DNA of 64,000 bases. Origin: Methanosarcina barkeri str. Wiesmoor (GTDB lineage: Archaea; Halobacteriota; Methanosarcinia; Methanosarcinales; Methanosarcinaceae). Under the pieces are notes generated by a model. That model made no database searches and was not told the origin of the DNA. It saw nothing but the letters and a program-made list of their open reading frames with translations. The stretch lies in assembly GCF_000969985.1 (NCBI RefSeq), contig NZ_CP009526.1, forward strand, positions 2,852,001-2,916,000, given 5' to 3'. Below, piece after piece: positions 8,043-18,402 of the stretch; the stretch's first letter is position 1, and each line of letters opens with the position of its first letter. Both the position numbers and the translations under genes were made by a program.

Positions 8043-9688
8043 CTTGACATTGTCAGATTATCTCTTTTTTGGAGTTGTTACTACATATTTTTCCAATTGA
8101 TTCCCCTATTTTGAATATTTTTGACTCGACATTTTTGTTTTCTCATTATTCACCTTGATCAATACAGTAATTATTTGTAATGTCCTTCATTTTCACTTTC
8201 AAAATTGCATACTTATCAGTAACCAGAACGAAAATTCAGTAAAATCCTACTCATGTTTTTTGTCAAGAACCTTTCAATCTACTTGCTCTTGCTCTGTCTC
8301 TCATCTCATTATCATGATTTAATATTCTTGCAAGCTCTCCCGCATTTAATATCTTCAATGGATTATGGAATTTCATAATCAAAATGACACCATGAAGTGA
8401 AATCTTATGAAATTTCATAAATTTTATTTTGTACGACAACAGAATAAGCATCGCAAGCATAACCAATGCCATATGGTGATGCCATGCATTCCAGCTTCTC
8501 ACCATGTATTCAGACATTCCACAATATACTTTTGCATCTTGAAATGCTCTCTCAATCCAGTACCTTGAGCTCTGCATTTTTGCAAGTTCGTCTAATGAAG
8601 TATCCTCAGAAGCGTTACATAATGAATATTTAATGTCATTAGACTCTACATCTTTACTTATGAGAAGCCATAATGGCTTCTCACAAGGTAATTTATTTTG
8701 ACGTCTCCAAACTTTTATAGCCTTAAAATAGACTTTTTTGTACCCTCTTTCCGTTTTTCTAACTTTGATAAGTTTCCATCCATCAATTGAACTGGAAAGA
8801 GAATCAATTCTTGTTGATAATGTATTCAAAACCTTAGAAATTGTGGGTTTTCTTCCTCTTGTTCCCTTTTTTTCAGGAATCCCAACTAATGGTTCCTCAA
8901 TATAAACAAGAGTATCGACCGCTACATCTGCAACAAAAGTTAAGCCTCTATTTTCAAGTTCTGTCAATAACTCCGGATTTTCACCGTAGAATCCATCCAT
9001 TGTAACATAGGAAAAAGGAATACCTTCCTCTATTGCGTTATCAATCATTTCAAGGCCAAGCTCATGCTTGGTTCGGAACTTTATTTTCTCAGGAGGAATT
9101 TTAGCCTTTAAACAACGTGCCTTGTCATTAATCCATTTTTGTGGGAGATATAATCTCTCATCAATCAACATTCTCTTCTGTTTCTTAAAATAAGCAAGGA
9201 ACACACCAACCTGACAATTATTCTTTTTTCCAAGGTTGCCGCAATACTGATGAGAAACTCCAACAGAACTATTTCCAGATTTTTTTATGCTTGATTCGTC
9301 AAGTATAAGAACACCATTTTTGCCTATAGTTTTAATGGCATATGTTCGAACAGATTTGAGGAGATCTGCAGGACGCCAAGGAGAAGTTGAGATAAAATGG
9401 CTTAGTGATTGGTTGTTAGAGCATTTACAACAATAGATTGCCATTTTTCTCATATTTTTCCTATAGGGGAGAAGAAACAAACCATTAAGGTAATCAATGC
9501 CGGTTGAAACAACACAACGAGTTTTCGTTTGGAAATAGGATTCAAGATGTTTCTCTGAAATGTATTTTTCTACAGAAATATTATTTGACTTGATAAAATC
9601 ATCTGTTATTTGTTTCACTAAACCAAATTTATAGAGGAAAAATTAGGACTTCACGGTTGATGTGAAAAGGAAATGTGACAAAGTCAAG
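8043..9688 (-). mobile_element. Complete IS701-type insertion sequence
   Basis: A 1646-bp element. The left end CTTGACATTGTCAGATTATC and the right end (read inverted) CTTGACTTTGTCACATTTCC form imperfect terminal repeats. The 4-bp TTAG is duplicated at 8039-8042 and 9689-9692, which fits the YTAR target preference known for IS701. It carries one full-length transposase. The right end and 5' part of the transposase recur as a decayed copy at 27149. Confidence 0.88.
8263..9618 (-). CDS. IS701-family DDE transposase
   Basis: 451 aa and apparently intact. Recognisable features: GVLILDESSIKKSG (first Asp), the block YVTMDGFYGENPELL (second Asp), and SRYWIERAFQDAKVYCGMSEY containing the catalytic Glu in the ERAFQDAK context typical of this family. 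The N-terminal part is probably the DNA-binding region. It is encoded within clear terminal inverted repeats and target duplications, and nothing suggests inactivation, so the element may still be mobile. Confidence 0.92.
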   Translation of the reverse strand: MKQITDDFIKSNNISVEKYISEKHLESYFQTKTRCVVSTGIDYLNGLFLLPYRKNMRKMAIYCCKCSNNQSLSHFISTSPWRPADLLKSVRTYAIKTIGKNGVLILDESSIKKSGNSSVGVSHQYCGNLGKKNNCQVGVFLAYFKKQKRMLIDERLYLPQKWINDKARCLKAKIPPEKIKFRTKHELGLEMIDNAIEEGIPFSYVTMDGFYGENPELLTELENRGLTFVADVAVDTLVYIEEPLVGIPEKKGTRGRKPTISKVLNTLSTRIDSLSSSIDGWKLIKVRKTERGYKKVYFKAIKVWRRQNKLPCEKPLWLLISKDVESNDIKYSLCNASEDTSLDELAKMQSSRYWIERAFQDAKVYCGMSEYMVRSWNAWHHHMALVMLAMLILLSYKIKFMKFHKISLHGVILIMKFHNPLKILNAGELARILNHDNEMRDRARASRLKGS

Positions 9689-9919
9689 TTAGATGAGTTT
9701 GTCATAAAATATATATCAAATATAACTCATTTTTCATTAGCATTATAAAAATTTTTGATATTATATCAATGTCGCTGTTTCTGAAGCAGCTAACTATGCA
9801 GAAAATGAAGTCGAAGGCGAATTTGGAGATGCAACAAATGTTGCAAATAATCGATTAATAGGAAACTCGATTTATAGGAAATTCAAACTTGTGTTTAAGA
9901 ATTTAAGGGGGTGAAAATC

Positions 9920-10834
9920 GTGAAACTTAAGCTAATTTGTATATTAGGTTTGATACTATCGTGTGCAATATTTGCAGCTTTTGCTTCTGAGGAGGAAGGA
10001 ATAATATTTACAAAAAAAGACGTAAAGCAAACAAAATACCTTGATCCATCAACTGCAGACGTAAATATTAGTTTTGAGGATGCAAAAAACAAACTAATAT
10101 CAGAAAATCCGGAAGTAATCAATGAATCTGTCCATGGAGAACTGATTGATGATGAAAATTTCGGGATAATCTGGCGAGTAAGCTCAAAAACAACTAATGG
10201 AAAAAGCATCTTTGCAGGAATAGATGCCTCTAATGGAGAGCAACTTTTTGTATACGATGGATCAAAGAATGTACAGGGCAGAGACAGTATAAGCAAAGAT
10301 GATGCTCTGGAAATAGCAGAAGAATATATCGAATCCAGGGTTTCAGCGGATAGAATTAATGAGATTGAGCTTGAATATGTAAACTACAGAGAACCTCCTG
10401 CTGACGATCTTCCAGGAAATTATCATGTAAGTTACGCAAGAATTATCAGGGGAATACCTTCTCTTTCCGATGGAATACTGCTTGATGTTAATGCAGAAAC
10501 AGGCGAAGTTTCAAGCTATGACAAAAGCTGGTCTATGTCTGAAGAAGAGATAGCACTCATTGATACGGAACCAAGCATTACAGATGAAAAAGCAGTTGAG
10601 ATTCTCAAAGAATACATGAGTAACAAACCATCTATAGGAGAAGAAAAAGCAAGTACTGTAAAAGTTATTTCATCGAACCTTGTCTGGAAAGAGGACGAGG
10701 AAGATAAAATTCATCTGGCATGGTGGATCCGATTCATGGATTCAAGTTTTGCAAGGGACGATACTTATCCTGCTTCAGTATGGATTGACGCGCATTCAGG
10801 AGAAATGTTGCTGTTTAACTATTACAGAGACTAA
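9920..10834 (+). CDS. Secreted PepSY/YcdB-like protein of unknown function
   Basis: About 304 aa with an N-terminal signal peptide (LICILGLILSCAIFAAFA) and several repeats of the PepSY/YcdB type: a helix such as ISKDDALEIAEEYIESRV or ITDEKAVEILKEYM followed by a strand ending in G..LLDVNAETGEV or VWIDAHSGEMLLF. Such domains often inhibit or chaperone peptidases, but no peptidase gene is adjacent. The GTG at 9920 is preferred because AAGGGGGTG lies 6 bases upstream; the GTG at 9911 is part of that site. It sits directly downstream of the IS701 insertion. Confidence 0.75.
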   Translation: MKLKLICILGLILSCAIFAAFASEEEGIIFTKKDVKQTKYLDPSTADVNISFEDAKNKLISENPEVINESVHGELIDDENFGIIWRVSSKTTNGKSIFAGIDASNGEQLFVYDGSKNVQGRDSISKDDALEIAEEYIESRVSADRINEIELEYVNYREPPADDLPGNYHVSYARIIRGIPSLSDGILLDVNAETGEVSSYDKSWSMSEEEIALIDTEPSITDEKAVEILKEYMSNKPSIGEEKASTVKVISSNLVWKEDEEDKIHLAWWIRFMDSSFARDDTYPASVWIDAHSGEMLLFNYYRD

Positions 10835-10837
10835 GTT

Positions 10838-10922
10838 CAAAAGAGTCCTAGTTCAAAAGAGCTCTAGTTCAAAAGAGCTCTAGTTCAAAAATTCTAGTTC
10901 AAAAATTCTAGTTCAAAAAAGT
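10838..10922 (+). repeat. Tandem repeat of tagttcaaaa units
   Basis: Six repeats of (c)tagttcaaaa followed by gagctc or attc begin 4 bp after the stop of the secreted protein gene. Unit length switches from 17-18 bp to 13 bp. Confidence 0.75.
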
Positions 10923-11060
10923 TATAATCATTCATTCCTCTTTTTTCTCATTATTTTTTAAGACAAGAGATAGTTCTTGATTGCAGTTCAGAAATATTGC
11001 TTCCAAAATTATATCCTTATCCTGCTTAATAATTAATTAAATGACTGTAGAGTGACTACT

Positions 11061-11771
11061 ATGAGATTGAAAGGCCAGACAGCCATTGTAACCGGTGGGG
11101 GAAGAGGAATTGGAAGGGCTATCTGCCTGTCGCTGGCAAGAGAAGGAGCCAACATTGTAATTGCCGCAAGAACCGAAAGAGAAATTAGAGAAACTGCCAG
11201 GTTGGTGGAAAGGGAAGGTAGAAAGGCTCTTGCAGTAAAGACTGACATTAGAAAAGAAGAGGAAGTCATTGACATGGTTTCAAAAGCAGTAAATGCTTTT
11301 GGAAGAATTGACATTCTCGTGAACGATGCAGGAGTGGCATACAGGAAATATCTTGTAGAGACTTCAACCGAAGAATATAATGAGATTATGGATACAAACG
11401 TGAAAGGTATGTTTTTCTGCACAAAGTACGCTCTTCCCCATCTGCTTAAAAGGGGAGAGGGCAGGATTGTAAATATATCTTCAGGAGCAGGAAAGCGTGG
11501 CATACCAAATCTTTCGATATACTGCGCTTCAAAATTTGCAGTAATTGGTATTACAGAGTCTCTTGCTTACGAAGTAGGAGGTGGACTTCAGGTTTATGCA
11601 GTCTGTCCTGCAGGTGTGGATACCAGCATGTACCGCTCTCTTTTTTCAAATAAGCCAGTTCTCAAGCCTGAAGATGTTGCAAACAAAGTTTTGGAACTTT
11701 GTTTACCAGAAACCGTTCTTCCTTCAGGTTCTTCAGTAGAAATTTACAGGCGGCCTATGAGGATATTCTAA
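11061..11771 (+). CDS. Short-chain dehydrogenase/reductase, paralogue of the 6.8-kb gene
   Basis: 236 aa from the ATG at 11061 (a GTG at 11052 is also in frame). SDR motifs: TGGGRGIGRA, NDAG at about residue 89 where NNAG is usual, ISSGAG, and YCASK with the catalytic Tyr/Lys. NNAG to NDAG changes a structural residue but is tolerated in some SDRs. Strong likeness to the dehydrogenase at 6847 across the whole length indicates duplication, now separated by an IS701 element and a secreted protein gene. Substrate unknown. Confidence 0.87.
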   Translation: MRLKGQTAIVTGGGRGIGRAICLSLAREGANIVIAARTEREIRETARLVEREGRKALAVKTDIRKEEEVIDMVSKAVNAFGRIDILVNDAGVAYRKYLVETSTEEYNEIMDTNVKGMFFCTKYALPHLLKRGEGRIVNISSGAGKRGIPNLSIYCASKFAVIGITESLAYEVGGGLQVYAVCPAGVDTSMYRSLFSNKPVLKPEDVANKVLELCLPETVLPSGSSVEIYRRPMRIF

Positions 11772-11822
11772 TTTTAACATTTGTACGGAAAAAAGGCATA
11801 TTTTTGAATATAAGGTGGAAAC

Positions 11823-12491
11823 ATGTTCAAAAACCGTAAAGACGCAGGGGAAAAGCTTGCAAAAGCTCTTGAGAAATACAGGACTGAATATCCTATAATT
11901 CTTGCGATTCCACGCGGGGGGGTGGAAGTTGGACTGCGGGTTGCAGCGAAGCTGAATGCCGATTTTTCTCTCATTGTTGCAAGGAAAATGCCTTTCCCGG
12001 ACAATCCTGAAGCCGGATTCGGAGCGATAGCCGAGAATGGGAGCATGTTTATTTTAGAAAGTGCACATTACTGGCTTTCCGGGGAAACCATTGAACGGAT
12101 AAAACAGGAGCAAATCGCAGAGATTGAAAGACGGATAAAAGCTCTCAGAGGAGGAAATCCCCTGCCCGAGCTTGCAGGAAGAACCGTGATTCTTATTGAT
12201 GACGGCATTGCAATGGGCTCTACAATGAGGGCAGCTATTGAGCTTTGTAAAAACAGAAAGGCTGGAAAAATAGTGGTTGCAGTGCCTGTAGCAGGAAGAG
12301 AAGTTGCAGAAGAGCTTAATAAAAAAGTAGACGAGCTTGTAGTGCTTGAGACTCCTGCATATTTCAGGGCTGTTGCTCAGGCTTATGAGAGATGGTACGA
12401 TGTTTCGGATGAAGAGGTTCTCGATCTGCTCAGAGAGAGTATAAGGAAAAAAGAACTGAAAGATCAGGAATTTCATGAGCTTGAAACCTGA
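11823..12491 (+). CDS. Phosphoribosyltransferase family protein
   Basis: 222 aa with the PRPP-binding signature VILIDDGIAMGSTM and an N-terminal substrate region ILAIPRGGVEVGLRVA. A flexible-loop region rich in ionic residues lies between them. This arrangement matches the stand-alone PRTase-like group often found in methanogens whose base substrate is not known. AAGGTGG stands 6 bases before the ATG. It starts 51 bp after the dehydrogenase and may share its transcript. Confidence 0.85.
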   Translation: MFKNRKDAGEKLAKALEKYRTEYPIILAIPRGGVEVGLRVAAKLNADFSLIVARKMPFPDNPEAGFGAIAENGSMFILESAHYWLSGETIERIKQEQIAEIERRIKALRGGNPLPELAGRTVILIDDGIAMGSTMRAAIELCKNRKAGKIVVAVPVAGREVAEELNKKVDELVVLETPAYFRAVAQAYERWYDVSDEEVLDLLRESIRKKELKDQEFHELET

Positions 12492-13387
12492 AAAATATCT
12501 TTATCTGTTATTTATGTTAAATGTTCTCTGTTAAGTAATTCATGCTAAATAATCTTTTTAAAATAATCATCACTGTTGACTAATTTCTATCAGGTAATTC
12601 ATGCTAAATAATTCTCTATTAAATAAATATGAAAATCCTATACAATTAGTAATCTTAAAAACCAAACTTACAATTCGTAATTATGCAATAACCGTTCTGC
12701 TTTTCCAGAGTAAAATATGGAGCAGATTTAGAATCCTTCCACAAAATTTCTGTTTTAAAAATTTCTGTTTTAAAAATTTCTGTTTTAAAAATTTCTGTTT
12801 TAAAACCTTCTTTTTTCAAAATTTCGTTTTAAGAACTTCTTTGAAAGGCTTCTTTATGAAAACCATATCGCAGACGCAAATAAGCCTTGAAAAGTATAAA
12901 CAGATAATCTGTAAGCTTCTCAAGCATTTTTCTCTGGGTTTCATGTCATTATTTCTTGCTTTTGAATCTTTGTTCTACCAATTTTTGTGAAAGTCCCGAA
13001 AAGGCATATTCGAATAAAAACTTTACGTTATCTTGAATAACGGAAAAGTTTTGTTCTCTTAGAATTTGTCCATGTTATCTTCAGATTGGAGATTTAAAAC
13101 CGCCAACCCTTAGGTAAAGAATATGACTATACCAAAAATAGTCATATATAGATCTATAGATTATATAGAGCGCTCTAAAATATATGGAAACTATAAAATA
13201 TAATGAAATGGTCTGAAATACCATACAGACTCGAAATCAAGAGAAGTGTTCAGGAGTTAATGAAAATAATAAATCTTTGGACTAATGAAACAGATAAACT
13301 TATTCTAAAAAATAAAAATTGGAGTTTACGGACTATTATAATTACTATAGCAGGTTTGAAGTTTAATATTTCTGGAGCAGAAAAAAA
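12492..13387 (+). other. 896-bp spacer with repeats and the pit promoter region
   Basis: Holds a duplicated taattcatgctaaataat (12535 and 12595), a 15-bp array at 12743-12805, and an A/T-rich promoter-like stretch at about 13140-13200 upstream of the phosphate transporter. Short open frames at 12601-12990 and 13203-13406 follow the repeats or overlap pit, and show no coding signs. Confidence 0.5.
12743..12805 (+). repeat. 15-bp tandem repeat, four copies
   Basis: Four consecutive copies of tttctgttttaaaaa, followed by further diverged copies up to about 12840. Confidence 0.85.
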
Positions 13388-14422
13388 ATGGATTTACTTA
13401 TCATAGCGCTTATTTTAGCGGGCCTTTATATGGCCTGGAATATAGGGGCAAACGACCTCGCAAATGCTATGGGGACTTCAGTTGGAACAGGATCCTTATC
13501 AATCAAGCAAGTGATTGTTATTGCTGCTGTCTTTGAACTTTTAGGCGCCGTATTATTCGGTGGGCGAGTAACCTCTACAATTGCCAAAGGGATTGTCCCC
13601 ATCAGTATCATTGGCGAAGTTCACCCAAATATTGTGGCGGTGGGAATGCTGGCTGCGATTCTTGCGGCAAGTTTTTGGGTAACTCTTGCGACTTTTTATA
13701 ACCTCCCAGTTTCAACCAGCCATTCCATAGTTGGTTCAGTGCTCGGCTTCGGGCTGATTGCGGCTTACAATGGAATTATCTCTTTTTCTGACATCCACTG
13801 GGGAGAACTTTTGAAAATTGTCGCCAGCTGGTTTATATCCCCAGTTCTTGGGGCGGTTTTTGCTTATCTGACCTTTTCCATAATAAGAAAGATTTACCTT
13901 CACAGAGCAATAGACCTGCCTTTTGTTGAGAAAAAATTCATATCTTTACAACTCATTACTGGTTGTTATATCGCATTTGCTCACGGATCAAATGATGTAG
14001 CAAACGCGATTGGTCCTCTCTGTGCAGCACTTAAAGTTATGGGAGTTTCAGGGACAGATGCCGGAATTCCTATATGGGTGCTTTTGATAGGAGGTCTTGG
14101 AATGGTAATAGGAATGGCAACCTGGGGCTATAAAGTGGTTCTAACAATTGGCTCAAAGATTACGCAACTTACTCCTACACGTGGTTTTTCTGCCCAGTTC
14201 GCAACAGCGTCAGTGGTTTTGCTTCACAGTTACAGTTCCCTTCCGATTTCGACTACACATACACTTGTCGGTTCGGTTATAGGGGTTGGACTTGCAGGCG
14301 GGATTGCAGCCGTTGACCTGCGCGTGATCTGGAAAATTATTTCTTCCTGGGTAGCGACAGTTCCTATAGCCGCCCTTACATCGGCATTGATCTTTGTAGG
14401 ATTAGAGGTGATCTTTTTATGA
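13388..14422 (+). CDS. pit: Inorganic phosphate transporter, Pit family
   Basis: 344-aa integral membrane symporter with about ten hydrophobic segments. The two inverted halves each carry the Pit signature: GANDLANAMGTSVGTGSLS near residue 19 and GSNDVANAIGPLCAALKV near 201; PVSTSHSIVGSVLG and PISTTHTLVGSVIG are the second pair of repeats. It moves phosphate into the cell, in this family with H+ or Na+. Its stop overlaps the start of the DUF47 gene (ATGA), a coupling seen across archaea. Confidence 0.95.
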   Translation: MDLLIIALILAGLYMAWNIGANDLANAMGTSVGTGSLSIKQVIVIAAVFELLGAVLFGGRVTSTIAKGIVPISIIGEVHPNIVAVGMLAAILAASFWVTLATFYNLPVSTSHSIVGSVLGFGLIAAYNGIISFSDIHWGELLKIVASWFISPVLGAVFAYLTFSIIRKIYLHRAIDLPFVEKKFISLQLITGCYIAFAHGSNDVANAIGPLCAALKVMGVSGTDAGIPIWVLLIGGLGMVIGMATWGYKVVLTIGSKITQLTPTRGFSAQFATASVVLLHSYSSLPISTTHTLVGSVIGVGLAGGIAAVDLRVIWKIISSWVATVPIAALTSALIFVGLEVIFL

Positions 14423-15108
14423 AAGACTACATCCGTTCTGTCCTTGACGTGGTTGCTGAATCTCCCTTTGTGCCTCTGGAAATACACGCAAAAAAGGGAG
14501 TTTTAGCGGTTGAAAAGCTGGCTGAAGCAATGGAAGCCTACTGTGCAGGAAACCCGGACATACTGGAGGAGAGAACAGATGAGATTGACAAACTGGAACA
14601 TGAGGCTGATAAACTCAAACAGAAGATAAGGGCAAGCATTCCCTCATCAGTAAGACTGCCCGTTAATAAAAAAGACCTCCTTTCCTTTCTTAAACAGCAG
14701 GACTCTATTGCGGATTATGCTCAGACGGCTGCCTACTGGATGACCCTTCGGCCATGTGAGGATATCCCTAAAGAAATCAAAGAAGGCTTTCTGGAACTGA
14801 TGACCGCTTCTCTGAAGACTGCAAGGCTTTACGATGAACTTGCGGGTGCACTTTACAAGCTTCTTGCAACTTCCTTCAGCAAGGAAGAAATCAAAGAAAC
14901 TATGACCATCATCCCTGAAGTCGAAAAGCTGGAACATGATGTGGATGTGCTTGAAACTGCTCTCTTAAAAAAGATCTTCGAAAACGAGGACACTATAGGA
15001 GGTGCAGGTGTCTGCCACCTAATGGGACTTGTTGAAAGAGTAGGAGGTATTGCTGATAAGTCCGCAAGCGCTGCTGACCGTCTAAGAACGATGATACTTA
15101 GAAGATAA
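14419..15108 (+). CDS. DUF47/PhoU-like partner of Pit
   Basis: 229 aa, almost entirely helical and charged, with the PhoU-like repeat seen twice (EILEERTDEIDKLEHEADKLKQ; IPEVEKLEHDVDVLE). DUF47 proteins accompany Pit transporters and are thought to regulate them. The start overlaps the pit stop by 4 bases, indicating translational coupling and equal expression. Confidence 0.92.
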   Translation: MKDYIRSVLDVVAESPFVPLEIHAKKGVLAVEKLAEAMEAYCAGNPDILEERTDEIDKLEHEADKLKQKIRASIPSSVRLPVNKKDLLSFLKQQDSIADYAQTAAYWMTLRPCEDIPKEIKEGFLELMTASLKTARLYDELAGALYKLLATSFSKEEIKETMTIIPEVEKLEHDVDVLETALLKKIFENEDTIGGAGVCHLMGLVERVGGIADKSASAADRLRTMILRR

Positions 15109-15138
15109 GTCTTTACTTGTTCTCTTATTATAACATAC

Positions 15139-15477
15139 TTTCACCGAGCGCAGCTCGGGTCAGGCCGAAGAAGCAAAAAACAAAATAAAAGACTTTTAAA
15201 ATACAGAATACAGTAGATTTTATAGTTTTTAAAACTGCGAACACTGGACATATATTTGCAGAAAATAGAACGCTCGGGTCAGGCCGAAAAAAATAAGAAA
15301 GAAATAATGAAAGGTTTTTCACATATAGGAGTCAGTAAATTCTCCTTTCTTAAAAAAACACTTAAACTATTTTTTGATTTATTTCTTTTAAAAGGCCGCT
15401 CTCCTGCGCCGAGCGTGGCAAATTCAGTTTAAGATGGCTAATGACGTTGATTTGACTCAGTTAATTCACTAATCTAA
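15139..15477. repeat. Long direct repeat, copy 1 (left flank of the RM island)
   Basis: About 339 bp that recurs in the same orientation at 21734-22077, on the other side of the hsd genes, with roughly 90% identity by eye. It begins with a hairpin CCGAGC-gca-GCTCGG (15144-15158) and contains the motif ctcgggtcaggccgaa twice. No coding frame is conserved between copies. Confidence 0.9.
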
Positions 15478-15624
15478 GGCTCTATCTTAGAATAAACTAT
15501 GCAGAATATCAAAAAACACAAAGTCACAAGTATTATAAAAGCGTAAAAAATTTAATAGTTGACGTAATGAAATAAACAAACAAGTTATATTATAATATAG
15601 CAAAATCTGTCGGATGACTGCCAG

Positions 15625-17919
15625 ATGGAAGACATAGACAAAAGGGAACTGAGTGAACGAGACATCTGTACGAAATTTATCACGCCTGCAATAAAACAGG
15701 CTAACTGGAAAGAGCGTCAAATAAGGGAAGAGGTGAAACTTACAAACGGCAGGATTATTGTAAAAGGCTCGGCCACAAGCAGGGGAAAGCCAAAGAGGGC
15801 CGACTACGTTCTTTCCTATAAGCCAAACATTCCTCTTGCGGTAGTTGAGGCTAAAAAGAATACACATACACTGGGAGATGGAATGCAGCAGGCACTTCTA
15901 TATGCTGAGATGCTGGACATTCCTTTTGCGTTCAGCTCTAATGGGGACGCCTTTTTGTTTCACGACCGGACAGGCACTTTCGGAAAGGTTGAGGAGGAAA
16001 TTCCGCTGGAAAGTTTTCCTTCTCCTGAGTTTCTCTGGCAGAAGTATTGTGAATGGAAGGAGCTTGATGAAGGCAGGCAGAAAATTGTAACTCAGAATTA
16101 TTTTATTGACCATCGGAAATCACTACGATATTACCAGCGCATAGCAATTAACCGCACAGTAGAAGCAATCGCGAAAGGTCAGAACCGCATCCTGCTTGTT
16201 ATGGCAACAGGTACTGGAAAAACACTTGCAGCTTTTCAGATTATCTGGCGTCTCTGGAAAGCAGGGGTAAAGAAAAGAATTCTTTATCTGGCAGACCGGA
16301 ATATCCTCATTAAACAGACACGGATTAACGATTTCAAGCATTTTGGAAACGCCATGACAAAAATTCAGAATCATGAGGTTGAGAAGTCATACGAGATTTA
16401 TCTCTCTCTTTATCAGGCGGTTTCCGGAACAGAAGAAGATAAAAATATCTACAAGCAGTTCTCTCCGGAATTTTTTGACCTTGTAATTATTGACGAGTGC
16501 CACAGGGGAAGTGCAGCTGAAGATTCTGCATGGAGAGAAATCCTTGAATATTTCTCCTCGGCAACGCAGATCGGGCTGACCGCAACCCCGAAGGAAACTA
16601 AAGACGTTTCAAATATCCATTATTTCGGAGAACCGATCTATACCTATTCCCTGAAACAGGGGATTGAAGATGGATTCCTTGCGCCTTACAGGGTTATCCG
16701 CATTGACCTCGACAAAGACCTTGCAGGCTGGAGGCCGGAAAAGAATCAGGTCGACAGGTATGGCACTCCTATAGAAGACAGGATCTACAACCAGAAAGAT
16801 TTTGATCGGAACCTTGTGCTTGAGAAAAGAACCGAACTGGTCGCAAAAAAGGTTACGGAATTTTTGAAAGCTAACGACCGTTTTGACAAAACTATCGTTT
16901 TTTGTGAGAATATAGATCATGCAGAGCGCATGAGAGAAGCCATTGTTAATGAGAACCCGGACCTTGCAGGTGAAAACCGAAAGTATGTCATGCGGATTAC
17001 AGGAGATAACCCCGAAGGAAAAGCCGAACTTGACAACTTTATTGATCCTGAAAGCCGCTACCCTGTGATTGCCACCACTTCAAAATTAATGAGTACAGGA
17101 GTGGATGCTCAGACCTGCAAGCTGATAGTGCTTGATAAACGCATAGAGTCAATGACCGAATTCAAGCAGATAATAGGCAGGGGTACACGGATAAATGAGG
17201 ATTACGGGAAATTCTATTTTACAATAATGGACTTCAAAAAAGCAACAGAACTGTTTGCTGACCCTGATTTTGATGGCGAGCCAGTGGAGATTTACGATTT
17301 TGAAGGCGAGAATGGGTCTGGGAAGTCCAGAGACATGGACGAAGAAAATAACAGGGAAAAGTATTTTGTGGATGATGTGGATGTTGACGTGGTCATAGAA
17401 CGCACACAGTACTATGGCCCTGATGGAAAATTGATTACTGAGTCCTTGAAAGATTATACCCGAAAGACTCTGCTCAAGGATTTTGAGTCCCTTGACTCTT
17501 TTTTGAAGTACTGGAATGAAGCCGAAAAAAAGCAGGAGATTATCTCAGAACTTGAAGAAAGAGGAGTTTTGTTCGATGCGCTTGCAGAAGAGGTCGGAAA
17601 GGATCTTGATCCCTTTGACCTGGTTTGCCATGTTGTTTTTGACCGCCCACCTCTGAGCAGGAAGGAAAGGGCTGAGAGAGTCAAAAAGAGTGATTATTTT
17701 AGCAAATACGGGGAAAATGCACAGGAAGTCCTTGACGCGCTTCTGGATAAGTATGCGGATGACGGGATTGAGGACCTTGAAAGCCTGAACGTGCTTAAAG
17801 TCCAGCCATTTGACATGATGGGAACCCCGCTGGAAATTATAAAACGGTTTGGGGGCAAGAATAACTATCTTGAGGCAGTCAAAGGGCTTGAAAACCAGAT
17901 TTATACGTCGGAAGTTTGA
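15625..17919 (+). CDS. hsdR: Type I restriction enzyme, R subunit
   Basis: 764-aa motor and nuclease subunit of a type I restriction system, which cuts DNA lacking the cognate methylation after ATP-driven translocation. The N-terminal nuclease has the PD-(D/E)XK arrangement RADYVL (Asp60) and VVEAKK (Glu75, Lys77). The SF2 helicase follows: MATGTGKT (about 193-200), IIDECHRG (about 289-296), GLTATP, and a late [11 protein letters not shown] motif VI. The C-terminal domain resembles the EcoEI type, and the length fits that class. A TATA-like stretch (gttatattataatatag) lies about 30 bp upstream. It appears intact and is first in the order R-M-S. Confidence 0.95.
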   Translation: MEDIDKRELSERDICTKFITPAIKQANWKERQIREEVKLTNGRIIVKGSATSRGKPKRADYVLSYKPNIPLAVVEAKKNTHTLGDGMQQALLYAEMLDIPFAFSSNGDAFLFHDRTGTFGKVEEEIPLESFPSPEFLWQKYCEWKELDEGRQKIVTQNYFIDHRKSLRYYQRIAINRTVEAIAKGQNRILLVMATGTGKTLAAFQIIWRLWKAGVKKRILYLADRNILIKQTRINDFKHFGNAMTKIQNHEVEKSYEIYLSLYQAVSGTEEDKNIYKQFSPEFFDLVIIDECHRGSAAEDSAWREILEYFSSATQIGLTATPKETKDVSNIHYFGEPIYTYSLKQGIEDGFLAPYRVIRIDLDKDLAGWRPEKNQVDRYGTPIEDRIYNQKDFDRNLVLEKRTELVAKKVTEFLKANDRFDKTIVFCENIDHAERMREAIVNENPDLAGENRKYVMRITGDNPEGKAELDNFIDPESRYPVIATTSKLMSTGVDAQTCKLIVLDKRIESMTEFKQIIGRGTRINEDYGKFYFTIMDFKKATELFADPDFDGEPVEIYDFEGENGSGKSRDMDEENNREKYFVDDVDVDVVIERTQYYGPDGKLITESLKDYTRKTLLKDFESLDSFLKYWNEAEKKQEIISELEERGVLFDALAEEVGKDLDPFDLVCHVVFDRPPLSRKERAERVKKSDYFSKYGENAQEVLDALLDKYADDGIEDLESLNVLKVQPFDMMGTPLEIIKRFGGKNNYLEAVKGLENQIYTSEV

Positions 17920-18402
17920 TTCCCCGAGTCCCGGCTCGGGAGGACGGAGCCCTTTTCGCTTCGCTCAAGAGGGCTGAACTATGGACAAGATAAGTTGTTT
18001 TTTTCAACTTGTTGAAAGAGGTTGATTTACCTGCAAGCCTTTTTAAAAAAGCTTGACCGAAAACCATTTCAAAAAACTGCTTGCCAGCAACCCTTTTAAA
18101 AAAAGCTTGACCGAAAACCCCGAAAAACGTTTGAGTTTGAAAATCTTATCCCCAAACCCTATCGGCGTGATAAACCGGCGCAACGGTTGCGCTCAAACGG
18201 ACTGATTTATTAAAGTGCAATTCTTTTTATATTTTCGTGATATGAACCGAATTAACTTAAAAGACATTTACATCTCGGAAAAGTATGGAAGAAAGGAAGA
18301 TAAGTCGGTTTTTACGTGCTTTCCGTGTTCTGCATAGTTATAGAACATCGAGTGAGTAAGTGCAGAATTTATTTAAAAATATAATGTGGGAAAGGAAAAA
18401 AC
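17920..18402 (+). other. Structured spacer between hsdR and hsdM
   Basis: Two hairpins follow the hsdR stop: CCCGAG-tcccgg-CTCGGG and a larger one with arms AGCCCTTTT and AAGAGGGCT around 17949-17977. A 30-bp direct repeat (cctttttaaaaaagcttgaccgaaaacc type) lies at about 18036 and 18090. An AT-rich stretch then leads to hsdM. This could terminate hsdR transcription and give hsdMS its own promoter. Confidence 0.6.

Noticed and set aside
12601-12990. 129-aa plus-strand frame
   Set aside because: Its central part is the 15-bp array translated as CFKNF repeats; no coding signals.
13203-13406. Small gene upstream of pit
   Set aside because: It overlaps the pit start, has no ribosome-binding site, and its composition is that of AT-rich spacer.
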